A DNA stretch of 11,160 nucleotides, from positions 1 to 11,160 of the forward strand of contig JAHWHI010000006.1 of the NCBI GenBank assembly GCA_019323355.1, read 5' to 3'. The notes under the pieces were generated by a model. That model was not told the DNA's origin and did no database searches. It was given only the letters and a program-made list of their open reading frames with translations. A program made the position numbers and the translations under genes. Source of the stretch: Candidatus Woesearchaeota archaeon (lineage in GTDB: Archaea > Nanobdellota > Nanobdellia > Woesearchaeales > WJKV01). The stretch's first letter is position 1; each line of letters starts with the position of its first letter. Shown one piece after another: positions 1-6,045 of the stretch.

Positions 1-453
1 GTGTAGGACCAAGGATTCAACAAACTCTCCATTGTAGTATTCAAGCGAATAACCCTCTGTTCCAGGATCGTATGAAACAGAATCAATCACAGAGTTATTT
101 GCATCGTAAAGAACTAATGTCTCTCCAGGGTTTGAAAGAGAACCAGTAAATTCGAAATCAGCTGAGAAATTGTACCTGTCCCAGAAATCATTGTCTTCAC
201 CGTCATCATAGTTCGTGTTTGCAAGGACAAGATAGCCTTCAAAAGAAAAGTTTTCAGGAAATGTGAAAATAATTCCGTCAAAAGAATAATTGCTAACATC
301 ACTCAGATTTTCAGAATAAAGTTCTATGTACTCAAAATCATAATCATTGCCCAATGGATTATACATTATCTCATTGATCCGCACTGCTCTTGCGCAGTAG
401 ATTGTCAAAAGCAGGCAACCAATGAAAATCATAGCTAAAGCTAGTTTTTTCAT
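1..453 (-). CDS. Secreted lamin-tail-domain (LTD) protein, 5' part only
   Basis: The frame is open from an ATG at 453 to the window edge, giving 151 codons with no stop. Residues 1-23 are a hydrophobic signal peptide (MKKLALAMIFIGCLLL then ...CARA), so the protein is probably exported. From residue 25 the sequence reads RINEIMYNP, then DFEYIELY, then an F-P-E turn, YLVLANTNYDD, a GSLSNPGETLVLYD strand, VIDSVSYDPG and GYSLEYYNG. This order (xINEIMYNP, E-x-IELY, L-x-NxGxxLxLYD, hydrophobic-D-xVxY, G-x-SLE) is the signature of the lamin tail domain, an Ig-like beta sandwich found in archaeal and bacterial surface or nuclease-associated proteins. Such proteins usually continue with further domains, which are missing here, so the full function cannot be judged. 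A weak CCCC/GGGG purine tract lies 7 nt upstream of the start. Confidence 0.8.
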   Translation of the reverse strand, partial: MKKLALAMIFIGCLLLTIYCARAVRINEIMYNPLGNDYDFEYIELYSENLSDVSNYSFDGIIFTFPENFSFEGYLVLANTNYDDGEDNDFWDRYNFSADFEFTGSLSNPGETLVLYDANNSVIDSVSYDPGTEGYSLEYYNGEFVESLVLH

Positions 454-483
454 ATATTTACCCCAATTAATCTTACGCAGATA

Positions 484-498
484 TCATTAAAATACCTT
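484..498 (-). promoter_or_regulatory. Possible TATA element of the LTD-protein gene
   Basis: Read on the minus strand, an AAAGG tract is followed by TATTTTAATGA about 30-40 nt upstream of the start codon at 453. Spacing and composition fit an archaeal BRE/TATA promoter with a short leader, but the TATA match is imperfect. The rest of 454-604 shows no gene and only weak inverted repeats. Confidence 0.35.
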
Positions 499-604
499 TT
501 CAGGCAGATTTTGGAAGAGTTTTGGAGAACTTGGAAACCTCCATATTTCAGCCAGAATATTTCTCCCGGCTGGTAGTCATCCTTGTAACTACTCCAAGAT
601 ACTT

Positions 605-618
605 AAGAACATTTATAA
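605..618 (+). promoter_or_regulatory. BRE/TATA promoter of the three-gene operon
   Basis: AAGAAC followed by ATTTATAAA is a good archaeal BRE plus TATA box. Initiation about 25 nt downstream would fall near 640, just before the GAGGGTGA Shine-Dalgarno at 646-653. Confidence 0.6.
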
Positions 619-661
619 AACTGGGAAAGCTTTTTAATCAAAAAAGAGGGTGAATAAGCTA

Positions 662-1285
662 GTGACATTTTTGAAATTCTTGGAAAAGGACAAAAAGAAA
701 GAAGGAGAGGCACCTCCTAGCTTGCCGCAACTGCCTCCACTACCAGAGGAAGAGCGTGTGCCGCATATGAGAAAACCACTTCCGCCGCTTCCACCTTTAG
801 AGGCACAACCAGGCTTGCCAGAGAGACCTGCAAAGCCTTTGTTTGATATCACTCCGCCTGGAGGCGAACCATTGCCACCAGTCGCACCGCCTGCTCCAAA
901 AGGACCTTTATTTCCAGAGGTACAGGGTCCACCAGAAGATCTTCCTTCCTTTCCAAAAATAGAAAAGAAAAGGCCTGTCCCTCCTAAGATCATAGAGGAG
1001 ATCGAAGAAAAAGAGTTCAGGGCAGAGAGGAGAGAGCTTGAAGAGCTGAAGAAAAGGATGCCAAAGCCTATCTTCATCGAGATAAATGATTTCAAGGAAG
1101 TGCTTGAGTTCATCGGCGAGATTAAGAACGAGCTCAAGAACGGTGACTCTATCATGTTCAAGATTGACGAGATCAAGAACCTGCAGGACAAGAAGTACGA
1201 GTCCTGGAACAGTGTGATGCATGACCTGCAGAGAAAATTCATTTATGTTGAAAAAACATTATTCGAGACAAAATACGTAAGGTGA
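662..1285 (+). CDS. Proline-rich protein with C-terminal helical domain, operon gene 1
   Basis: I do not recognise a named family. After a short Lys-rich N-terminus, about residues 18-100 are proline-rich (repeated PPLP, LPPLPP, PPAPKGP) and look like an extended linker. A charged helix (EEIEEKEFRAERRELEELKKR) follows. The last 67-residue segment, starting PIFIEI and ending TLFE, aligns without gaps to nearly all of the next gene's product (about 26 of 67 identical by eye, with a shared Trp). Start choice: GTG at 650 also opens the frame, but GAGGGTGA at 646-653 would overlap it and sits 8 nt upstream of the GTG at 662, so I prefer 662 (207 residues). There is no signal peptide or membrane segment, so it is probably cytoplasmic. 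The stop TGA lies inside the Shine-Dalgarno of the next gene, so the two are likely coupled. A scaffold or multi-protein tether is only a guess. Confidence 0.75.
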   Translation: MTFLKFLEKDKKKEGEAPPSLPQLPPLPEEERVPHMRKPLPPLPPLEAQPGLPERPAKPLFDITPPGGEPLPPVAPPAPKGPLFPEVQGPPEDLPSFPKIEKKRPVPPKIIEEIEEKEFRAERRELEELKKRMPKPIFIEINDFKEVLEFIGEIKNELKNGDSIMFKIDEIKNLQDKKYESWNSVMHDLQRKFIYVEKTLFETKYVR

Positions 1286-1289
1286 TAAA

Positions 1290-1523
1290 ATGCCAGAACA
1301 AGAAATGCCAATCTTTGTAAGAATTGAGGAATATAGAGATGTGCTTGATGTAATCAATATGATCAAGAACAAGCTTGGAGAAGCAAAAGAAGCTATTAGA
1401 AAGATAAATGAACTGAAAAATGAAGAGGATCTTGAGCTAGAGAGATGGGAATCTGGTCTTGAGGCTATCGAGAGAAAGGTCCAGTTCATAGACAAGTCAT
1501 TGTTTGAACCAGAAACAGTATGA
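1290..1523 (+). CDS. Small helical protein, paralogue of the gene 1 C-terminus
   Basis: A 77-residue protein of unknown function, starting at an ATG preceded by GGTGA (1281-1285), which also contains the stop of the upstream gene. Residues 7-73 match the C-terminal domain of the upstream protein: PIF-hydrophobic-x-I, xVLxxI...IKN, a K-I-N-E-L-KN segment, a conserved Trp, then ERKVQFIDKSLFE. It reads as a short strand followed by two amphipathic helices, very rich in Glu and Lys, compatible with a coiled coil or helical hairpin. No catalytic motif, signal peptide or membrane segment is visible. Its stop overlaps the next start as ATGA, a typical sign of translational coupling. A partner role for the products of the two flanking genes is inferred from synteny only. 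Confidence 0.8.
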   Translation: MPEQEMPIFVRIEEYRDVLDVINMIKNKLGEAKEAIRKINELKNEEDLELERWESGLEAIERKVQFIDKSLFEPETV

Positions 1524-1906
1524 TGGCAAAGAAAAAACCTGCTCTGAAAAAGGAGCACCAGAAGGAAGAGGAAGTCTTTTTTGTAGGAATCAAGGATCCA
1601 GTAGAGATACGGCGCGATCTTCTAGAATCAACAAAAGATACAATCACGATAATCAAGACATATGAGAATATCAAAGCTCTGCGGACAGAGAAAGCCAAAT
1701 ACATGCTGGTGATGCAGAAGCTGATAAAAGAACTGAATATCCTTGTCAGCAAACTGAAACGTGTACTGCCAGAGACAAGAGTGAGAGAGAAACCAAAAGC
1801 AGCTGCGCGAGAGGACAAAGAGGAAAAACCTCCAAGAAAGCTGACAGAGTTCGAGAAACTAGAGGCAGAATTATCTTCGATTGAAGAGAAGCTTGCTCAT
1901 CTATGA
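1520..1906 (+). CDS. Basic coiled-coil protein, operon gene 3
   Basis: A 128-residue protein of unknown function. It begins at ATG 1520, overlapping the upstream TGA by 4 nt; ATG 1523 is an equally usable start one codon later. A Lys-rich N-terminus leads into VFFVGIKDPVEIRRDLLEST, then two long amphipathic helices (residues about 36-85, with heptad-like L/I/V spacing: YENIKALRTEKAKYMLVMQK and KELNILVSKLKRVLP), a Lys/Pro/Glu-rich linker, and a final helix (LTEFEKLEAELSSIEEKLAHL). The opening strand followed by helices resembles the domain of the two preceding genes, but the similarity is weak and may be structural only. Its stop codon overlaps that of the convergent gene at 1901-1906. Confidence 0.78.
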   Translation: MMAKKKPALKKEHQKEEEVFFVGIKDPVEIRRDLLESTKDTITIIKTYENIKALRTEKAKYMLVMQKLIKELNILVSKLKRVLPETRVREKPKAAAREDKEEKPPRKLTEFEKLEAELSSIEEKLAHL

Positions 1907-2674
1907 AATACTGAATTCTTTTTCTATTTCAATCAATGTATCATTAATTTCCAATCCAGCTACAAATCTATAGTTTCCAGGGATGTTTGCCTTGAATTTC
2001 TTTTTGCTGTCTGTCAATTGGTTTGAAAGGCGAAGGCTGGTACCATCTTTCCTTAAGTCCAAGTAGACAAACCTTGCATCCCCTAGGTTGAATGTAAGCT
2101 CAACCTCATCACCAAGATAGTATCTTTCTTTGTCAAGGACCATCCCATAACTTTCAGAGAGGATGAAGCGTGCTGGCAGTGAAGATTCATTCGACTGCAT
2201 GATCATGTTCATATCTGGAGAGACATAAGCAATGCTGGCAGAGATAATATTGTTTTCAGTCGCATCGTATCTGCCATAGAAAAGATCGAATGTCACATTC
2301 CATTCATTGACTGCTGGCTTCAAATCAAAAAGCAGACAACAATGTTGTGCGCCATTGCAAATGTAGGTTTTCTTTCCTGTTTCTTCAGAATGAACAGTCC
2401 AGAGTGTGCATAAATTTTCTTGTTCAAAGACAATTGAATCTTTGACAGTGAAATCAATTATGCCTGAAGAGCTTTCAACTCCATTGTTGTCTGGATCATA
2501 ATCGGATTCCTGGTTGTAGTTCAGATTAATGTAGATGTCTTCCAAGTCTTGTTTCACTTCTTCTGCAACAGGAATATCCTCTGAAGCAAGATTCTTGACA
2601 GAGAAGATAATGATCACAATCATCACTACTATCAAAACAGCGACCAGTGGATAGAGCAAAGATTCTGTCTTCAT
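1901..2674 (-). CDS. Membrane-anchored extracellular Cys-containing protein
   Basis: A 257-residue protein with one N-terminal hydrophobic segment (residues about 7-27, LLYPLVAVLIVVMIVIIIF) and a polar remainder, so it is a type II signal-anchored surface protein. A middle region (about 73-155) has four cysteines at 89, 106, 112 and 113 in the pattern LCTLWTV...TYICNGAQHCCLLFDL, followed by W-NVTFDLFYGRYDATENNI. From memory, similar Cys/Trp modules recur in secreted proteins of Woesearchaeota-like archaea, but I cannot check this. The C-terminal 85 residues (ERYYLGDEVELTFNL ... SIS) look like an Ig/macroglobulin-type beta domain. The stop TAG overlaps the convergent upstream operon by 6 nt. 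Function unknown; binding or adhesion is a guess. Confidence 0.78.
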   Translation of the reverse strand: MKTESLLYPLVAVLIVVMIVIIIFSVKNLASEDIPVAEEVKQDLEDIYINLNYNQESDYDPDNNGVESSSGIIDFTVKDSIVFEQENLCTLWTVHSEETGKKTYICNGAQHCCLLFDLKPAVNEWNVTFDLFYGRYDATENNIISASIAYVSPDMNMIMQSNESSLPARFILSESYGMVLDKERYYLGDEVELTFNLGDARFVYLDLRKDGTSLRLSNQLTDSKKKFKANIPGNYRFVAGLEINDTLIEIEKEFSIS

Positions 2675-2701
2675 AAAAACCCCAAATCAGCTTGTCAAAC
2701 A

Positions 2702-2713
2702 TTAATATTTAAA
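2702..2713 (-). promoter_or_regulatory. TATA element of the membrane-anchored protein gene
   Basis: On the minus strand, GTTTAAATATTAAT lies about 28-39 nt upstream of the start at 2674, and a GGGG tract lies 6 nt before the ATG. It is back to back with the tRNA-Leu promoter, making this a compact divergent promoter region. Confidence 0.5.
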
Positions 2714-2720
2714 CTTTGAG

Positions 2721-2734
2721 GCAAAGTTTATAAA
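2721..2734 (+). promoter_or_regulatory. BRE/TATA promoter of tRNA-Leu and probably trmI
   Basis: GCAAAG followed by TTTATAAA is a canonical BRE-TATA pair, 29 nt upstream of the tRNA 5' end. Only 12 nt separate the tRNA from the trmI start codon, so trmI has no room for its own promoter outside the tRNA. It probably uses this one. Confidence 0.7.
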
Positions 2735-2762
2735 TGGCTCTGGGTTTTGTTCTGGTACTAGT

Positions 2763-2897
2763 GCGGGGGTAGCGAAGTGGCCAAACGTGCTGGACTCAAG
2801 TTAGTTGAGTGATGAGGTCTCTTTGACCGATGATTTTTCCCACTATGAGGAATCCAGTCCCTTAGTGGGTTCGGGGGTTCGAATCCTCCCCCCCGCA
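2763..2897 (+). tRNA. tRNA-Leu (anticodon CAA) with a 51-nt intron
   Basis: A class II tRNA folded by hand. Acceptor GCGGGGG (2763-2769) pairs with CCCCCGC (2890-2896), with discriminator A at 2897 as expected for Leu. The D arm is at 2772-2788. The anticodon stem CTGGA (2790-2794) pairs with TCCAG (2853-2857), with anticodon CAA at 2797-2799. A long variable arm lies at 2858-2872 (CCC/GGG). The T stem GGGGG/CCTCC encloses loop TTCGAAT. The intron lies after G37, the canonical archaeal 37/38 site. No CCA is encoded. Decodes UUG. Confidence 0.95.
2801..2851 (+). other. tRNA-Leu intron with bulge-helix-bulge motif
   Basis: The excision sites form a perfect bulge-helix-bulge. The outer helix is the anticodon stem. 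The 4-bp central helix is CTCA (2795-2798) with TGAG (2846-2849). The 3-nt bulges are AG|T (2799-2801) and GA|A (2850-2852), both cut between their second and third base. The inner helix is TAGT (2802-2805) with ACTA (2842-2845). This is the substrate form of the archaeal tRNA splicing endonuclease. The intron also contains TTGAG (2805-2809), which could pair with the anticodon loop in an alternative fold. Confidence 0.92.
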
Positions 2898-2909
2898 TCT
2901 TACTTTAAA

Positions 2910-3629
2910 ATGAAAATAATATACTTTGAGAACGGACGGAAATTTTTGATAAAGGATACTAGCAAGGACTTTCATACTAAAGACGGTATTGTGAAAAAAT
3001 CTTTTTTCAAGAAGAAGAAAGGCAAGACCAACATGGGCAAGGAGTTCATTGTGTTTGATGCTTCTTTTATTGACAAGTACAGGCGGATAAAACGCACTGC
3101 GCAGATCATACTCCCAAAAGATATTGGGTTCATAATAAGCGAGTGCGGCCTTGGAAAGGAGTCTGTTGTTCTTGATGCAGGAGCTGGGTCTGGCGGAGTT
3201 GCCTGTTTCCTTGCAAACATTGTCAGCAAAGTATATACTTTTGACAATGACAAAAGGCATCTTGAATGCACAAAGGACAATGTGAAGATGCTTGACCTGA
3301 AAAATGTTGAAGTCATTGAACGTGACATTTACGAAAAAGGTTTTGGAAAGAAGAATGCTGACTGTATCATACTTGATCTGAAAGAACCCTGGAGATGCAT
3401 TGACCACTGCAAGAAAGCATTGAAACCAGGAGGTTTTTTAGTCGTGTACACACCGCACATCACCCAGGCTCTGCAGTTCGAGAATGAGAATCATGAAAAG
3501 AATGCTTTTATTCCTGTAAGGACAATCGAGGTATTTGAACGAGAATGGAAACTGAAGGGGAAAATATCGAGGCCGGAGTTCGTCCCTCTAGGACACAGCG
3601 CCTTCTTAGGTTTTTTCAGAGGAAGATAA
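2910..3629 (+). CDS. trmI: tRNA (adenine-N1)-methyltransferase TrmI (positions 57/58)
   Basis: A SAM-dependent class I methyltransferase of 239 residues, the usual length for archaeal TrmI, which makes m1A at positions 57/58 of the tRNA T-loop. The N-terminal small beta domain is followed by RRIKRTAQIILPKDIGFII (58-76), the family's K-R-x-x-Q-xI-x-PKD-G hallmark. Motif I is VVLDAGAGSGG (87-96), the acidic residue after strand 2 lies in TFDND (110-114), and motif IV is ILDLKEPW (154-161), with the catalytic-loop Asp at 156. The C-terminus REW...RP...GHSAFLGFFR matches the family end. The open frame extends upstream into tRNA-Leu from a TTG, but those residues are tRNA sequence; ATG 2910, 12 nt past the tRNA end, is the sensible start. 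There is little leader and no clear Shine-Dalgarno, so translation may start on a nearly leaderless mRNA after 3' tRNA processing. Confidence 0.93.
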   Translation: MKIIYFENGRKFLIKDTSKDFHTKDGIVKKSFFKKKKGKTNMGKEFIVFDASFIDKYRRIKRTAQIILPKDIGFIISECGLGKESVVLDAGAGSGGVACFLANIVSKVYTFDNDKRHLECTKDNVKMLDLKNVEVIERDIYEKGFGKKNADCIILDLKEPWRCIDHCKKALKPGGFLVVYTPHITQALQFENENHEKNAFIPVRTIEVFEREWKLKGKISRPEFVPLGHSAFLGFFRGR

Positions 3630-4249
3630 CCAGAAAGAAGAAACCTCAGTATTATTTTGATAAAGATAAAGCTGTCAAGAAAGAGATACGAATAATCGGA
3701 GTAGACGACGCTCCTTTCAACCGTTTCAAAAAAGGCGAGGTCCCTGTGATAGGGACAATACACCGCGGAGGGGGCGCTCTCGAGGGAGTTGTCACTACTA
3801 TGATCGATGTTGACGGTGTGAATTCCACAGACCGGATTGTCGATATGATCAATAAATCCAGACACAAGGACCAGCTTCAGTGTATAATGCTCGACGGCAT
3901 TGCTGTTGGCGGATTCAATGTCATAGATATCAGAGAGCTGGCAGACAGGACAAGACTTCCAGTGATAGTTGTGATAAGAAACAAACCTAACATAAAAAAA
4001 GTTCTGAATGCTTTGAAGAATGTTCCGAATTCCAAGGAAAAAGCAAAGCTTATTGCAAAGGCAGGAAGGATAAGAGATGTTACAGTAGGTGATGGAAAAA
4101 TATATTTCCAGTGCAAAGGTATTGTTGTGTCAAAAGCTAAAGAGATGATCCAGAATGCAGTATCAAGAGGCCATATGCCAGAACCGATACGGACTGCGCA
4201 TCTGATTGCAGCAGGTATTGTCGAAGGAGAAAGCAAGGGCCGTGCCTAA
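3545..4249 (+). CDS. DUF99 / UPF0215 family protein (endonuclease dU-like)
   Basis: From residue 45 on this is a complete DUF99 protein, an RNase H-like fold related to endonuclease V. Visible motifs are EIRIIGVDDAPF (47-58), GTIHRGG, a TTMIDVDGVNSTD stretch, the diagnostic MLDGIAVGGFNVIDI near 115-130, LPVIVVIRNKPN, and the C-terminal PIRTAHLIAAGIVEGESKGRA. Some databases name the family endonuclease dU, acting on deaminated bases in DNA; I treat that as probable. The start is awkward. ATG 3545 lies inside trmI (85-nt overlap, other frame) and adds about 44 basic residues beyond the usual family start. There is no in-frame ATG, GTG or TTG between the trmI stop and the conserved core. A weak GAGGT (3528-3532) lies 12 nt upstream of the ATG. 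Alternatively the core could be made by -1 frameshifting from trmI. It converges on rli with a 4-nt overlap. Confidence 0.85.
   Translation: METEGENIEAGVRPSRTQRLLRFFQRKITRKKKPQYYFDKDKAVKKEIRIIGVDDAPFNRFKKGEVPVIGTIHRGGGALEGVVTTMIDVDGVNSTDRIVDMINKSRHKDQLQCIMLDGIAVGGFNVIDIRELADRTRLPVIVVIRNKPNIKKVLNALKNVPNSKEKAKLIAKAGRIRDVTVGDGKIYFQCKGIVVSKAKEMIQNAVSRGHMPEPIRTAHLIAAGIVEGESKGRA
3611..3617 (+). other. Possible -1 frameshift heptamer T TTT TTC at the trmI/DUF99 overlap
   Basis: Read in the trmI frame (GGT TTT TTC AGA GGA AGA TAA) this is a classical X-XXY-YYZ slippery heptamer ten nucleotides before the trmI stop. A -1 shift moves exactly into the DUF99 frame. I see no convincing downstream hairpin, and a T6 run can occur by chance in AT-rich DNA. 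Confidence 0.35.
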
Positions 4250-6003
4250 GAATAATAATATTTTCCTTTTGATTTCTGTTCTCTATCTTTTTGCGAACCA
4301 GGCTTGTTTATCCTAGGCCTGCCAGAGAGATCATCCCTTCTCAATGTTATGTCAAGATCCTTCAGCAGCATGTTCATTCCCTCTTCCATCTGCATCGGAC
4401 CGTTGGTAAGGCCGTTTTTAGCCGGGATTCCATTAAATACAAGCAGACGTTCAGAAAGATAATCCAAAAATAACAAATCGTGGTCAACAACCAGCACTGC
4501 CATGCCTTTTGTCTCTGCGACTGAAGCGATTATCTTTGAGATGGAAAGACGTTGTTCAACATCAAGATAAGCAGAGGGCTCGTCAAGCAGCACAAGGTCT
4601 GCATCCTCTGCAAGGGCTTTTGCGATCGAGACACGCTGGAGCTCGCCGCCAGACAACTGACGTAGCTGCTTCATCAGCAATGGCTGGATGTTCAACGGCA
4701 TGACTATGTCATTGTTATGTTTTTTTATCGCATTCTGCAGGAACAGCATCACCAAATCCTCTGAACCTGTCTCCAGGTACTGCGGTTTGTATGCGATCTT
4801 TATTGAAGAATCTATATTTCCAGAGTCAGGTTTCTCAACTCCGGCCAGCATCTTGACAAATGTTGTCTTTCCGATTCCGTTCTCTCCAAGGATTCCGCAG
4901 AGCTCGCCTTTCATTATGTCTCCAGGCTGCACTGCAAGCGAGAAACTTCCTAGCTTCTTTTTCATCTCTGGCCATTCTGTAAGAAGATTTTCTTTTTTTG
5001 TCTCGACAGGAGGCCGGACCTCGAATTTTATCTTATGGTCCCTGAAACGTACATTTTCCTCTTTCATATAACCTTCAAGATATACATTGATGGCTGTCTT
5101 TGTCGACCTTAGGTTAGAGACAACACCAAATCCTCCTGGCTGGCCGTACATTATGTGCACAAGATCAGAGATATAGTCTAGAGCGATAAGATCGTGCTCA
5201 ATTACAAGGACGGCAATATCTTCTGTTGCCAATTCCTTGATGAACTTTGCCAGCTTCAATCTTTGTTTTATATCAAGATAAGAAGTCATCTCGTCAAATA
5301 TGTAGAGGTTCGCATCCTTAAGCACTGTCGCTGCAATCGCAACACGCTGAAGCTCGCCGCCAGAGATCTTTCCAAGATCATGGTTAAGAATGTTTGTTAT
5401 CTCTAATTTTTCAGCGATCTCTGACATCTGGTTCTTTTCATCGACTTTTTTAAGAAGGTCACGCACTTTGCCTTTTGTGACTTTAGGGATCTGGTCAACA
5501 GCCTGCGGTTTGTAGGCAATCTTTATCTTTCCAGCCTTTACTTTCTCAAAAAAGTTCTGTGCCTCTGTCCCTTTGAAATAATCTATAAGGTCCTGGTAGG
5601 AGAACTCTTTTCCGAACTTTCCAAAATTAGGCTTGAGCATGCCAGCCAAGATCTGGATTGCTGTGGATTTTCCGATTCCATTTACACCAACAATTCCAAC
5701 TACCTTGCCGAACATTGGGGTCGGCAGAGAGTATAATGCAAAACCGTTTCCGCCATAACGATGGATCGGATCAGTCTTCAACTGTTCAGGCAGATTTATG
5801 ATCTTGATGCAGTCAAATGGGCACTGCTTGACACAGATGCCGCAGCCGATGCATAATTCCTCATTGATGAAGGCCTTATTATCAGATTCGACAATGATAC
5901 ACTCTTTTGAAGCGCGGTTGACAGGACATACACTGCCGCAGATGAAAGGACAGTCTATCTTGTTCTTACAAGTGTTCTTGTTGAGTACTGCTATCCGTGT
6001 CAT
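4246..6003 (-). CDS. rli1: ABCE1/Rli1 ribosome-recycling ATPase with 4Fe-4S domain
   Basis: A full-length 585-residue ABCE1, the ATPase that splits post-termination ribosomes with the release factor aRF1/Pelota. The N-terminal ferredoxin-like domain has two cysteine clusters: C12, C18, C22, C26-P and C35, then C51, C54, C57 and C61-P. NBD1 has Walker A GVNGIGKST (106-114), signature ISGGELQR (213-220), Walker B IFDE (E238) and switch His270. NBD2 has Walker A GENGIGKTT (373-381), signature LSGGELQR (450-457), Walker B LLDEPSAYLD (E475) and His508. The C-terminal hinge RRD...RPRINKPGSQKDREQK is typical. One oddity: after the catalytic Glu, NBD1 reads EMTSYLD where the family usually has EPSSYLD. 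The first Cys spacing is x5 rather than the x4 I remember as common. Shine-Dalgarno TGAGGAT sits just before ATG 6003. The gene follows the protease with a 42-nt gap. Confidence 0.97.
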   Translation of the reverse strand: MTRIAVLNKNTCKNKIDCPFICGSVCPVNRASKECIIVESDNKAFINEELCIGCGICVKQCPFDCIKIINLPEQLKTDPIHRYGGNGFALYSLPTPMFGKVVGIVGVNGIGKSTAIQILAGMLKPNFGKFGKEFSYQDLIDYFKGTEAQNFFEKVKAGKIKIAYKPQAVDQIPKVTKGKVRDLLKKVDEKNQMSEIAEKLEITNILNHDLGKISGGELQRVAIAATVLKDANLYIFDEMTSYLDIKQRLKLAKFIKELATEDIAVLVIEHDLIALDYISDLVHIMYGQPGGFGVVSNLRSTKTAINVYLEGYMKEENVRFRDHKIKFEVRPPVETKKENLLTEWPEMKKKLGSFSLAVQPGDIMKGELCGILGENGIGKTTFVKMLAGVEKPDSGNIDSSIKIAYKPQYLETGSEDLVMLFLQNAIKKHNNDIVMPLNIQPLLMKQLRQLSGGELQRVSIAKALAEDADLVLLDEPSAYLDVEQRLSISKIIASVAETKGMAVLVVDHDLLFLDYLSERLLVFNGIPAKNGLTNGPMQMEEGMNMLLKDLDITLRRDDLSGRPRINKPGSQKDREQKSKGKYYYS

Positions 6004-6021
6004 ATCCTCAAAAGAAATAAG

Positions 6022-6034
6022 TTAGTATAAAAAG
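6022..6034 (-). promoter_or_regulatory. Possible TATA element of rli1
   Basis: On the minus strand, CTTTTTATACTAA lies 19-31 nt upstream of the rli1 start, within the 42-nt gap after the protease stop. It could give a very short leader. The adjoining T-rich stretch could instead end the protease transcript. Confidence 0.4.
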
Positions 6035-6045
6035 GTTTTTATGCG

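Noticed and set aside
520..600. Possible C/D box guide RNA on the minus strand (GGATGAC ... CTGA)
   Set aside because: The C box deviates from RUGAUGA, no D'/C' pair is visible, and the inverted repeats (CAGCC/GGCTG, GTAGT/ACTAC) are only 5 bp.
634..1242. Long minus-strand open frame rich in Gly and Ser opposite operon gene 1
   Set aside because: It is the antisense image of the proline-rich coding region (CCN codons read backwards as Gly/Ser). The plus frame has a promoter, a Shine-Dalgarno and a paralogous domain.
2805..2909. N-terminal extension of trmI starting at TTG 2805
   Set aside because: Those codons are the tRNA-Leu intron and 3' exon; the TrmI family start corresponds to ATG 2910.
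2862..3407. Minus-strand open frame of 181 codons ending in tRNA-Leu
   Set aside because: It lies opposite trmI, has no recognisable motif, and its C-terminal coding covers the tRNA gene. It is a shadow frame.
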